51,799 bases of DNA from Pseudomonas sp. CHM02 (GTDB lineage Bacteria > Pseudomonadota > Gammaproteobacteria > Pseudomonadales > Pseudomonadaceae), in assembly GCF_000612585.1 (NCBI RefSeq), contig NZ_JFCA01000048.1, forward strand, positions 1-51,799, read 5' to 3'. The notes under the pieces were generated by a model, which searched no databases, was not told the DNA's origin, and worked only from the letters and a program-made list of their open reading frames with translations. This document shows, one piece after another, positions 33,877-41,167 of the stretch; within the stretch, counting starts at the first letter, position 1, and each line of letters begins with the position of its first letter. Position numbers and translations under genes: made by a program.

Positions 33877-34448
33877 GGTGCTCGCCTTTTACTGCTGTAT
33901 ACGATGCTTGTGTTCTCTACCCGGCGGCGCTTCGGGATTTACTGATGTGGCTTGGCTTGTCAGGGCTGTATCGAGCGAGATGGACCCGCCAGATTCATGA
34001 GGAGTGGAAGCGCAACGTACTCAAGAACCGGCCCGATCTGACGGCGGAGCAAGTGAATTGCACGTCAGCGCTGATGGACAAGGCTATACCTGACGCTTTG
34101 GTTACGGGATATGAGGATCTGTGTTCGAGCTTGGATCTGCCCGATCCTGATGATCGTCACGTGCTGGCGGCGGCGATTCGGAGTAAAGCTGAGGTTATTG
34201 TGACCTTCAATTTGAAAGACTTCCCGCCGTACATCCTGTCTGCTTATGACATTGAGCCGATGTATCCAGATGACTTTATTTCGGATCTTTGGGATCTGGA
34301 TCAGGCGGCGGTGCTGGGAGCGGCGCAGAAGCAGAGGAGGGCGTTGAAGCGTCCTCCGATGGAGGCGGGGAATTATCTTGAGATGTTGATGCGGCAGGGG
34401 TTGGTGCAGACGAGCAAGCTGCTTGGGCCTTATGAGGTCATGCTATAA
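33873..34448 (+). CDS. PIN-domain ribonuclease toxin
   Basis: A 191-residue PIN protein. D11 in V-Y-D-A-C-V-L-Y-P, the acidic P-D-P-D-D-R-H-V-L-A-A-A near residue 90, and V-T-F-N-L-K-D-F-P follow the usual order of metal-binding acids. The C-terminal 60 residues after the core are helical and not part of minimal VapC toxins. Paired with the HTH gene upstream it forms a type II toxin-antitoxin module. RNA targets cannot be read from sequence. Confidence 0.86.
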   Translation: MRCSPFTAVYDACVLYPAALRDLLMWLGLSGLYRARWTRQIHEEWKRNVLKNRPDLTAEQVNCTSALMDKAIPDALVTGYEDLCSSLDLPDPDDRHVLAAAIRSKAEVIVTFNLKDFPPYILSAYDIEPMYPDDFISDLWDLDQAAVLGAAQKQRRALKRPPMEAGNYLEMLMRQGLVQTSKLLGPYEVML

Positions 34449-34564
34449 ATTTTATATGTGAAGGTGTGACTTTGACTGAGGGTGACTGGGCCTGAAAACC
34501 CGTAAAACAATAGCGCGTGTGCAGTAAAGAATACCTCGGACGCCAAGGTCTTTTTGCCCGCCGA

Positions 34565-34936
34565 TCAGCTCAGCAGATGCTTGGAAATCAACCGTGAGAT
34601 TTCCACAATCGACGTCTTCCCCGTGAACTCAAACCTCACCTTGCCCAACGACGAAAAGTAAATCTCCAACTCCGAGTCCAAATCAAACGTGCCGGACGTC
34701 TCCACCGAATACGCCACGATGTTTTTATACGGCAGCGACGTAAAGTCCTTCTTGCTGCCGGTAATCCCCTGAACGTTCACCGCAATAATCCGCTTGGTGG
34801 TAAACACCACGCCGTCGCGCATGGCCTTGTAGGCGTCGACCACTTCTTCGTCGTCCAGCAGCAGGGCGGCGACGCGTTCGGCGTATTCGTTGTTTTGCTT
34901 GAGCTTGAAGAAGCCTTTGTTGTTGAAGTCGATCAT
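34565..34936 (-). CDS. Bacterial PH-like domain protein
   Basis: A 123-residue soluble protein. The middle shows the beta-rich pattern of bacterial PH domains: D-G-V-V-F-T-T-K-R-I-I-A-V-N-V, then S-L-P-Y-K-N-I-V-A-Y-S-V-E-T and L-E-I-Y-F-S-S. Such proteins are small cytoplasmic binders of unknown role. The start at 34936 has AGGCAGGA close upstream; the longer frame to 35062 is unlikely. It is divergent from the lysE-family gene. Confidence 0.85.
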   Translation of the reverse strand: MIDFNNKGFFKLKQNNEYAERVAALLLDDEEVVDAYKAMRDGVVFTTKRIIAVNVQGITGSKKDFTSLPYKNIVAYSVETSGTFDLDSELEIYFSSLGKVRFEFTGKTSIVEISRLISKHLLS

Positions 34937-35077
34937 GTCCTGCCTCTTGGGTGTATGCCGTTTTGCTCGCGGATCTGTATCTAACGCGCGCATTTTGAAC
35001 GCCCTACCATGGGGGCCAAGCCGACAACCGTGGCCAAATGTTTCACGTCGACAAAATAACACCCCAGGAGCCCAGCA

Positions 35078-35713
35078 ATGCCCGAACTGTCCAACTGGTT
35101 GGCCTATGCGCTGATCTCACTCGGCATGGTGCTCACGCCCGGGCCGAACATGATCTACCTCATCTCCCGTTCGATTTGCCAGGGGCGCGCGGCCGGGCTG
35201 ATTTCCCTGGGCGGCGTGGCGTTGGGTTTTTTGGTCTACATGGTGTGCGCGGCCTTGGGAATCACGGCCTTGGTCATGGCGGTGCCGTTTGCCTATGACG
35301 CGCTGCGCTTCGGCGGTGCGTTGTACCTGGCTTACATGGCTTGGCAGGCCATACGGCCGGGCGGGCGCTCGCCGTTCCAGGTGCGGGACTTGCCCAAGGA
35401 CAGCCCGCGCAAGCTGTTCACCATGGGCCTGGTGACCAACCTGCTCAACCCCAAGGTGGCAGTGATGTATTTGTCGTTGCTGCCCCAGTTCATCGACCCG
35501 AACGGCCATGGCAGTGTGCTGGCGCAATCCCTGGTGCTGGGCTTTACGCAGATTTTCATCAGCGTGAGCGTCAACGCGACGATTGCCACCATGGCGGGGT
35601 CGATCGCGGTGTTTTTCGTCACCCGGCCCAGCTGGCAAGTGGTGCAGCGCTGGCTGATGGGGTCGGTGCTGATGGGGCTGGCGGTGCGGATGGCGGTGGA
35701 AGGGCGGCGGTAG
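35078..35713 (+). CDS. LysE/RhtB-family amino acid exporter
   Basis: A 211-residue inner-membrane exporter with six hydrophobic segments. The N-terminal signature is G-M-V-L-T-P-G-P-N-M-I-Y-L, and F-T-M-G-L-V-T-N-L-L-N-P-K-V-A is the second conserved element. Members export homoserine lactones, threonine, lysine or other amino acids; the substrate here is unknown. CAGGAG precedes ATG 35078. It is not operonic with its neighbours. Confidence 0.92.
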   Translation: MPELSNWLAYALISLGMVLTPGPNMIYLISRSICQGRAAGLISLGGVALGFLVYMVCAALGITALVMAVPFAYDALRFGGALYLAYMAWQAIRPGGRSPFQVRDLPKDSPRKLFTMGLVTNLLNPKVAVMYLSLLPQFIDPNGHGSVLAQSLVLGFTQIFISVSVNATIATMAGSIAVFFVTRPSWQVVQRWLMGSVLMGLAVRMAVEGRR

Positions 35714-35719
35714 GGCGCC

Positions 35720-36049
35720 TTACTGGATGTCTTTGAGGTAATCCTTCAGGTTGGTTAGTGGCCCGCGCAGTTCATCCAACTGAGCAGCGTTTTGCACGTC
35801 ACTTGCCAGCCGTTGCAGCTCGCGGCCCATCACCGTATCGACCCCGCCCAATGCCTCAAGTGCTTGATCGACACATTCCGCGAGTTTGGATTGAATAACG
35901 GCCAAATCCCGCTGCCGCACCAACAACCCAAATACTTCCCGCTCATACCCATCCATCACCGGATCATCCCGCAAAACCGGGCTGCCGCCGTCCGTCTCGT
36001 GCGCGAGTTTCAGTGCAAAGAGCGCAACCGCTTCCAGCGTCAATTCCAT
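35720..36049 (-). CDS. Small helical protein of unknown function
   Basis: A 109-residue acidic helical protein with no recognised domain (M-E-L-T-L-E-A-V-A-L-F-A-L-K, later E-R-E-V-F-G-L-L-V-R-Q-R-D-L-A-V-I). GAGGAA eight bases before ATG 36049 supports this start; the upstream frame to 36217 is not convincing. It has no signal or membrane segment and is convergent with the exporter gene. Confidence 0.75.
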   Translation of the reverse strand: MELTLEAVALFALKLAHETDGGSPVLRDDPVMDGYEREVFGLLVRQRDLAVIQSKLAECVDQALEALGGVDTVMGRELQRLASDVQNAAQLDELRGPLTNLKDYLKDIQ

Positions 36050-36233
36050 GGTTTCGGTTCCTCGGGGTGTGGGGGAGGGGATGATCACTGTTCTGTGGTC
36101 GAAAAAAAAGACCCGGGTGCAGGTGTCGGCTACAAGGCTGAATAGGGCCAGCGGCATTGATATCGGCGCAGTCTCGTAAAGACAGGAATAAACGCATTCT
36201 TTACTTGAAGGCTGCAACTCGCCGATACTAGGA

Positions 36234-36248
36234 TGAGATAAATTCTCA
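36234..36248. promoter_or_regulatory. Fur-like palindrome upstream of fecI
   Basis: TGAGA-TAAAT-TCTCA is a perfect five-base inverted repeat with a TA-rich centre, similar to the TGAGAAT-type half of Fur boxes. It lies directly before the sigma-factor frame, where iron repression is expected for this gene class. Confidence 0.5.
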
Positions 36249-36249
36249 A

Positions 36250-36795
36250 ATGCATCTATCTATCAGGCCGAGGCTTTCCGTGTCGTCGCCATCCACTCCC
36301 CCTGTGCCTCACGTCGATGTTCGCACCTTGTATGTCAATCATCACGCGTGGCTGCTGGGTTGGTTGCGCAAGCGAATGCGCCATGGCGACCACGCTGCCG
36401 ACCTGGCCCACGATATCTTTGTGCAGATCCTCGGCAGGCCGGAACAATTGCAGGAACTGCGGCAGCCTCGTGCCTGGTTGAGTACTGTGGCACGTGGCGT
36501 ATTGGTGGATCGCGTTCGCCGGCAGCGGATTGAACGGGCTTACTTGCAGGCCATTGCGCATCTTCCGGAAGCCGAGATGCCATCGCCCGAGTCGCAGTTG
36601 ATTCTGTTGGAGACGCTGTCTCGCGTAGATGCATTACTCACGGGCCTGCCTCCCAAGGTGCGCATGGCCTTCCTGATGTCGCGCCTCGAGGGCCTCAGCT
36701 ACAAGGAAATCGCCGAGCGCCTGGCCGTCAGTCTCAGTTCGGTAGAGAAGTACATGGCCAGCGCCATTCGCCATTGCTACCTGGCCCAACAATGA
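36250..36795 (+). CDS. fecI: FecI-like ECF sigma factor
   Basis: An ECF sigma factor of the iron-starvation group, up to 181 residues. Region 2 shows H-A-A-D-L-A-H-D-I-F-V-Q-I-L and W-L-S-T-V-A-R. Region 4 has L-S-Y-K-E-I-A-E-R-L-A-V-S-L-S-S-V-E-K-Y, the FecI hallmark. The start may be ATG 36250 or GTG 36280, since neither has a strong binding site and the first ten residues are not conserved. It overlaps fecR by four bases. It is expected to drive transcription of the receptor gene at 37870 once its ligand is bound. Confidence 0.9.
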   Translation: MHLSIRPRLSVSSPSTPPVPHVDVRTLYVNHHAWLLGWLRKRMRHGDHAADLAHDIFVQILGRPEQLQELRQPRAWLSTVARGVLVDRVRRQRIERAYLQAIAHLPEAEMPSPESQLILLETLSRVDALLTGLPPKVRMAFLMSRLEGLSYKEIAERLAVSLSSVEKYMASAIRHCYLAQQ

Positions 36796-37772
36796 GCCTT
36801 CACGCTCTTCCCGAACTTCCAGATTCTGTGCTCGACCAGGCCATCGGCTGGCTGGTCAGAATCGAGTCCGGTGGCTCGAATCCAGAGTTGCTGGAGGCCT
36901 GCCAACGCTGGCGTCAAGCCGATGTCATGCATGAGGCCGCCTGGCAAGCGCTGCGCAAAAGCGATGCGACCTTCCAGGGGTTGGCCGCTCTGCCCGGCAC
37001 AGTAGCGCTGGATACGCTACAAAGCCTGAACAGTGGTCGCCACAGCCGGCGTCACGCGATCAAGTTGCTGGGGATGGGGCTTGTGGTCAGTGGCGTTGCC
37101 GGCTGGTCGTTGCGTGAGAGCACGTGGGTGCCCTGGGGAGCGGACTATGCCACTGGGGTGGGCGAGCGGCGCCAGTTCATGCTCAATGATGGCACTCGCC
37201 TGCAATTGAACACCGCCAGTGTCGTGGACGTTCAATTCACCGCCCAACGCCGACTGATCGCACTGCGCCGTGGCGAAATTTTCATCGATACCGGCAAAGA
37301 CAGCGCCGCGCCGGACGGGCGCCGCAGCTTCTGGGTCAGCACCCCGCACGCACGTTTGCAGGCCATCGGTACCGCTTTCGCCGTGCGTGACGACCATCAA
37401 GGCACGCGAGTGCGTGTCGAGGACGGTGTGGTGGCTATTCATGGCCAAGGCGAGCCGGTCTTGATCGCTGCCGCCGAGGAATATGTGATCGATGCCAATG
37501 GCAGTCACCGTGTCGACGTAAGCAGCATTAACGCCAGTGCGTGGACACGTGGCCAGTTGGTGGCTAAACGCATGCTGCTGCGCGACCTTGCCGCCGAACT
37601 GGCGCGTTATCGTCACGGCTGGCTGCGCTGTGATCCGGATATTGCGCAACTGGAAGTATCCGGCGTCTTCCAACTCGATGACATTGACCGGGCCCTGAGT
37701 GCATTGAGCGATTCGTTGCCCGTACGTGTTGAACGTTTTACCCCGCTCTGGACCCGCATCGTTGCCCGTTAA
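36792..37772 (+). CDS. fecR: FecR-like anti-sigma regulator
   Basis: A 326-residue inner-membrane sigma regulator. The N-terminal DUF4880-type domain has W-L-V-R-I-E-S-G and a W-x-x-A-D-x-x-H-E-A-A-W motif. One membrane helix follows (about residues 94-114). The periplasmic FecR domain has R-Q-F-M-L-N-D-G-T-R-L-Q-L-N-T-A-S and A-L-R-R-G-E-I-F-I-D-T. It transmits the ligand-bound state of the receptor to the sigma factor with which it overlaps. Spacing to the receptor gene is about 100 bases, leaving room for a sigma-dependent promoter. Confidence 0.93.
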   Translation: MSLHALPELPDSVLDQAIGWLVRIESGGSNPELLEACQRWRQADVMHEAAWQALRKSDATFQGLAALPGTVALDTLQSLNSGRHSRRHAIKLLGMGLVVSGVAGWSLRESTWVPWGADYATGVGERRQFMLNDGTRLQLNTASVVDVQFTAQRRLIALRRGEIFIDTGKDSAAPDGRRSFWVSTPHARLQAIGTAFAVRDDHQGTRVRVEDGVVAIHGQGEPVLIAAAEEYVIDANGSHRVDVSSINASAWTRGQLVAKRMLLRDLAAELARYRHGWLRCDPDIAQLEVSGVFQLDDIDRALSALSDSLPVRVERFTPLWTRIVAR

Positions 37773-37869
37773 ACGCGATGAGAAAAAATCGCAAAAACAT
37801 TTACGGGTTTCTCCGAGCCCTTCGACAGACAGGAAATACATTCAGTCATTCGAAAGGAGCTCAGCGTCC

Positions 37870-40332
37870 ATGTCCCCTGCCTTTACTCCCCCCCGGCCGC
37901 TTCAGCGCAGTGCCCTTGCGCTTACCCTGCGTAGTGTTTTGCTGGCTGGTGTGACCAGCCTGCCCTTGGCCAGTTTTGCGGTGCAAGCAGAAAACATCGA
38001 CAGCCGTCATTACGATTTGGCCGGCGGGCCGCTTGAAGACTCGCTCAACCGCTTCGCCCAGGTTGCCGGTATCAGCCTTCCCTTTGACCCGCAGTTGGTG
38101 CAAGGCAAACGCGCACCGGCGCTGCGTGGTGATTATGGCGTACAGGAAGGCCTCAACCGTCTGCTCGTTGACAGTGGCCTGGCGGTAACTCGGACCGCCA
38201 GCGGCAACTATTTGCTGGTTGCTCGCACCCCAGAGAGTAATGCCCTTGAATTGGGCGCTACCACCATCAACGGCCTGAGCCTCGGGGTCGCCACCGAGGA
38301 CAGTGGTTCCTACACCACAGGGGCCATGCAGACCGCCACCAAGTTGCCGCTGTCCCTGCGCGAGACCCCGCAATCCGTGACGGTGATCACGCGCCAGCGC
38401 ATGGATGACCAGGCCATGCGCAGCCTCGATGATGTCGTCCAGGCCACCCCTGGGCTGCGAATGTCGGCTGCGCGCCCGGCCAACAGCGAGTTTTTCGCCC
38501 GTGGCTTCCCTATCACCAACATTATGTTCGATGGCCTGCCGACCACTTACAACGCCGACTGGGTCGCCACTGCCGACCTGGCGCCTTACGACCGTGTCGA
38601 AGTGGTCCGTGGCGCCACCGGCATGATGCAAGGCGCCGGCAACCCTTCGGCAGCCATCAACATGGTGCGCAAGCGTCCCACCAAGGCGTTCCAGGCCAGT
38701 ATCACCGGCAGTGCCGGCAGTTGGGACAACTATCGCAGTGAGTTGGATGTGTCCGGCCCGGTTACTGACAGCGGCAGCGTGCGTGGCCGTTTTGTGGGTG
38801 CCTACCACGACAAGGACAGCTATCAGGATTACGCAGGGCGTGAGCGCGGCGTGTTCTACGGCGTCACCGAGTTTGACCTGACCGACAGCACTACCCTGAC
38901 CGTCGGTGCATCCGATCAGAACGACAATAACAACATCAACTGGGGCGGCTTGCCGGTGAACCCGAACGGTAGCCACATGGGCTTCTCCCGTTCCAAATCG
39001 TTCGGCTATAGCTGGTCGCACCAGGACATCGATAATAAAACGCTGTTTGTCGAGCTGGACCAGCGTTTCGACAACGACTGGCGCCTGCATGTGGGGGCCT
39101 CGAAAAACTGGTCTGACTTCAAGTTGGTGGGCGCGGTCCTGGAACGTAACAACGACGCGACCTACCGGCAACGAGTGTTCAACCAAGGGCGTGACTACGA
39201 CCAGTCCACCTATGATTTCTTCGCCAGCGGCCCCTTCGCTCTGATGGGGCGCCAGCATGAGTTGGTAGTCGGCGCCAGCAAGCGCCAACTCAAGACCGAG
39301 GCCGTGGGTGGCACGACCTTCATCAATAATATCGACATCAACCATTTCAACCCGAATACGCCCAGGCCGTTCGTTCCAGATATCTACTCCATCAACGACA
39401 AGGTCGATCAAGAGGGCCTGTACGTCACCACGCGCTGGAACCTCGCCGACCCGCTGAAAGTCATTCTCGGGGCGCGTCTGGACTGGTACGACTCGACCTC
39501 AATCTATAACGAGACCAACGACCAGTACTACACCTCGGGCAAAACCAAGGAAACGCGCCACGTCACCCGTTATGCCGGCGTCATCTACGACCTGGACGAC
39601 AACCACTCCGTCTACGCCAGCTACACCGACATCTTCCAGCCCCAGAGCGAAAAGAACAGCGACGGCGCCGGGATCAAGCCCATCACCGGCGAAAACTACG
39701 AAGTGGGTATCAAGGGCGAATACTTCGGTGGCGCGCTGAACGCCAGTGCCTCGCTGTTCCAGATCGACCAGCTGAACCGCGCGGCGGAAGTGGCAGACGC
39801 CAGCACCTGCCGGGTTATCCCTGTCGGCGCCTATGGCTGTTACGAAGCCGCCGGCAAAGTTCGCAGCCAGGGTATCGAGTTGGAGATCAACGGTGCACTG
39901 ACGCCAAACTGGCAGGTCGGCGCCGGTTACACCTTCGCTCAGGCGAAGTACAAAAAGGATGCGGACAGTTCCAAGGAAGGCACCCTGTTCGACACTGACG
40001 TGCCTCGTCACATGTTCAAGGCCAGCACCACGTACCATCTGCAGGGTGATCTGAACAAGCTGCGTGTCGGTGCAAACTTCTACAGCCAGAGCAGTACCTT
40101 CAATAAAGGCCGCAACGTTTTCGGCGACTACCATATCGAACAGGAGGCCTATGCGTTGGTGGGGCTGATGGCTGGCTACCGGGTCAGTAAACACCTGGAC
40201 ACCCAGCTGAACATCAACAACCTGTTCGATAAAAAGTATTACCAAGGGATTGCCAGTAACTCCACGTGGAGCCCATACGATGTGTATGGTGACCCACGTA
40301 ACTTTACGGTCACGGCTAAGTACACGTTCTGA
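37870..40332 (+). CDS. TonB-dependent ferric-siderophore receptor with signalling domain
   Basis: An 820-residue outer-membrane receptor. After the signal peptide (to about residue 40) comes an STN signalling domain (about 55-115: S-R-H-Y-D-L-A-G-G-P-L, S-L-N-R-F-A-Q). The plug (about 155-270) has R-E-T-P-Q-S-V-T-V-I-T, R-G-F-P-I-T-N and R-G-A-T-G-M-M-Q-G-A-G-N-P-S-A, and the barrel ends in the terminal Phe of A-K-Y-T-F. The family is FpvA/FoxA-like for ferric hydroxamate or pyoverdine ligands; the exact siderophore is unknown. Start 37870 is fixed by AAAGGAG. The STN domain fits with the FecI-FecR pair just upstream. Confidence 0.93.
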   Translation: MSPAFTPPRPLQRSALALTLRSVLLAGVTSLPLASFAVQAENIDSRHYDLAGGPLEDSLNRFAQVAGISLPFDPQLVQGKRAPALRGDYGVQEGLNRLLVDSGLAVTRTASGNYLLVARTPESNALELGATTINGLSLGVATEDSGSYTTGAMQTATKLPLSLRETPQSVTVITRQRMDDQAMRSLDDVVQATPGLRMSAARPANSEFFARGFPITNIMFDGLPTTYNADWVATADLAPYDRVEVVRGATGMMQGAGNPSAAINMVRKRPTKAFQASITGSAGSWDNYRSELDVSGPVTDSGSVRGRFVGAYHDKDSYQDYAGRERGVFYGVTEFDLTDSTTLTVGASDQNDNNNINWGGLPVNPNGSHMGFSRSKSFGYSWSHQDIDNKTLFVELDQRFDNDWRLHVGASKNWSDFKLVGAVLERNNDATYRQRVFNQGRDYDQSTYDFFASGPFALMGRQHELVVGASKRQLKTEAVGGTTFINNIDINHFNPNTPRPFVPDIYSINDKVDQEGLYVTTRWNLADPLKVILGARLDWYDSTSIYNETNDQYYTSGKTKETRHVTRYAGVIYDLDDNHSVYASYTDIFQPQSEKNSDGAGIKPITGENYEVGIKGEYFGGALNASASLFQIDQLNRAAEVADASTCRVIPVGAYGCYEAAGKVRSQGIELEINGALTPNWQVGAGYTFAQAKYKKDADSSKEGTLFDTDVPRHMFKASTTYHLQGDLNKLRVGANFYSQSSTFNKGRNVFGDYHIEQEAYALVGLMAGYRVSKHLDTQLNINNLFDKKYYQGIASNSTWSPYDVYGDPRNFTVTAKYTF

Positions 40333-40442
40333 TTGGAGGGGGCTGGCGTGAGCACTCGTAAGCCGGCTCCCAAAGGAGACTGTGTTTCAAGGCAGAGCAG
40401 GCGGTGATCGGTAACTCTGCCGATCACCCGCTTTTCTACAGG

Positions 40443-40478
40443 CGAAAAAAAGACCTTGAATTTCAAGGTTTTTTTTTA
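40443..40478. terminator. Terminator hairpin (left copy)
   Basis: CGAAAAAAAGACCTTGAATTTCAAGG followed by nine T residues. The stem CCTTGAA/TTCAAGG is perfect with a one-base centre. It can end transcription from the receptor gene on the plus strand. It is the diverged twin of the hairpin behind tRNA-Leu. Confidence 0.8.
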
Positions 40479-40481
40479 AGA

Positions 40482-40501
40482 TGGTGCCCGAGGGAGACTC
40501 G
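40482..40501 (-). pseudogene. tRNA-Leu 3' end remnant
   Basis: Read on the minus strand, CGAGTCTCCCTCGGGCACCA matches the last 21 bases of the intact tRNA-Leu (45457-45477), including CCA, with one C missing from the acceptor stem. The next bases no longer match, so only the 3' half of the T-arm and the acceptor strand remain. It cannot form a tRNA. Confidence 0.85.
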
Positions 40502-40519
40502 TGGGTTCCAGCTTACTGA

Positions 40520-40537
40520 AATTTCAACGTTGAAATT
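40520..40537. promoter_or_regulatory. Perfect 18-base palindrome
   Basis: AATTTCAAC immediately followed by GTTGAAATT. There is no loop, so a dimeric regulator site is more likely than an RNA hairpin. It starts 19 bases after the tRNA remnant. Confidence 0.5.
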
Positions 40538-40619
40538 GAAAGGATCTTGAAGAAAAGAGGGCATCGTTACCGGATTGGTAATGGTGCTCACAAAGGGATC
40601 AAACGGTAGGTCAAATGCA

Positions 40620-40641
40620 CAGGTGAACTGAAGTTCACCTG
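40620..40641. promoter_or_regulatory. Perfect 10-2-10 inverted repeat, operator candidate
   Basis: CAGGTGAACT-GA-AGTTCACCTG, followed by two more half-site-like motifs GTTCAT (40642-40647) and GTTCAC (40650-40655) at 8-9 base spacing. The regulator is unknown. Confidence 0.55.
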
Positions 40642-41167
40642 GTTCATCTGTTCACTAAGCTGGGTGACTTTGCGCTCACACGATCCTGCGGATTTCCTAC
40701 CCCGTACCTTCAAGAATGCTCCAGGGGCCCTACCATCGAACCGTAGCCAAGAGATGACCCACCTTGCTTCGCTGAAGGAGCAATACTAACGGCGCCAGGG
40801 GGATACCCTGATAAAACCATGTTACGGGTGTTACTCATGTTTCATGATTAGATAAGTTAATGATTTTAAATTACTTATTATGACGTTACACCGCTGTGAC
40901 AGGTTTGCCGCTATGCGTGTTACACGGCAAATGGTTGTTACATCAATGAATGGCTTGGGAGGAGCTATTTATGATGAGCACGGCAGGTCATCGCCGTGGT
41001 AGATGACTGGCAGATCGGTCATACGTGTCCGTTTGAATTGGAGAGCCATCCCATTCGCATTTGTTGACGAGAAGCTAGGGGAGTGGCAAAAACCGCTCAA
41101 TCTCGCTGCCTTGCCATTTCCACGTTTGCGTCTATTACTTTTACTTCATCCATAAAAGGACGCCTGC

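Larger units (their letters stand above)
40345..40501. repeat. Left copy of a diverged direct repeat (REP, hairpin, tRNA-Leu 3' end)
   Basis: This stretch aligns along its whole length with 45315-45478. Shared blocks in the same order are GGGCTGGCGT just before it, AAGCC-GCTCCCA (REP), GGCGGTGA, a CTTTTCTA stretch, AGACCTTGAATTTCAAGG and AAGATGGTGCCC-GAGGGAGACTCG. Similarity stops abruptly after 40501. The outer part has diverged, while the last 60 bases are nearly identical. Confidence 0.8.
40502..41167. promoter_or_regulatory. Long intergenic region upstream of potE
   Basis: About 660 bases with no gene. It is AT-richer than the surroundings, especially at 40838-40885. It holds a perfect 18-base palindrome (40520-40537), a perfect 10-2-10 inverted repeat (40620-40641) with extra GTTCA half sites behind it, and five GTTAC motifs (40821, 40830, 40885, 40919, 40937). 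The length and site density suggest complex regulation of the antiporter-decarboxylase operon. Confidence 0.5.

Noticed and set aside
40482..40501. A second functional tRNA gene
   Set aside because: Only the last 20 bases are present and one acceptor-stem base is missing.
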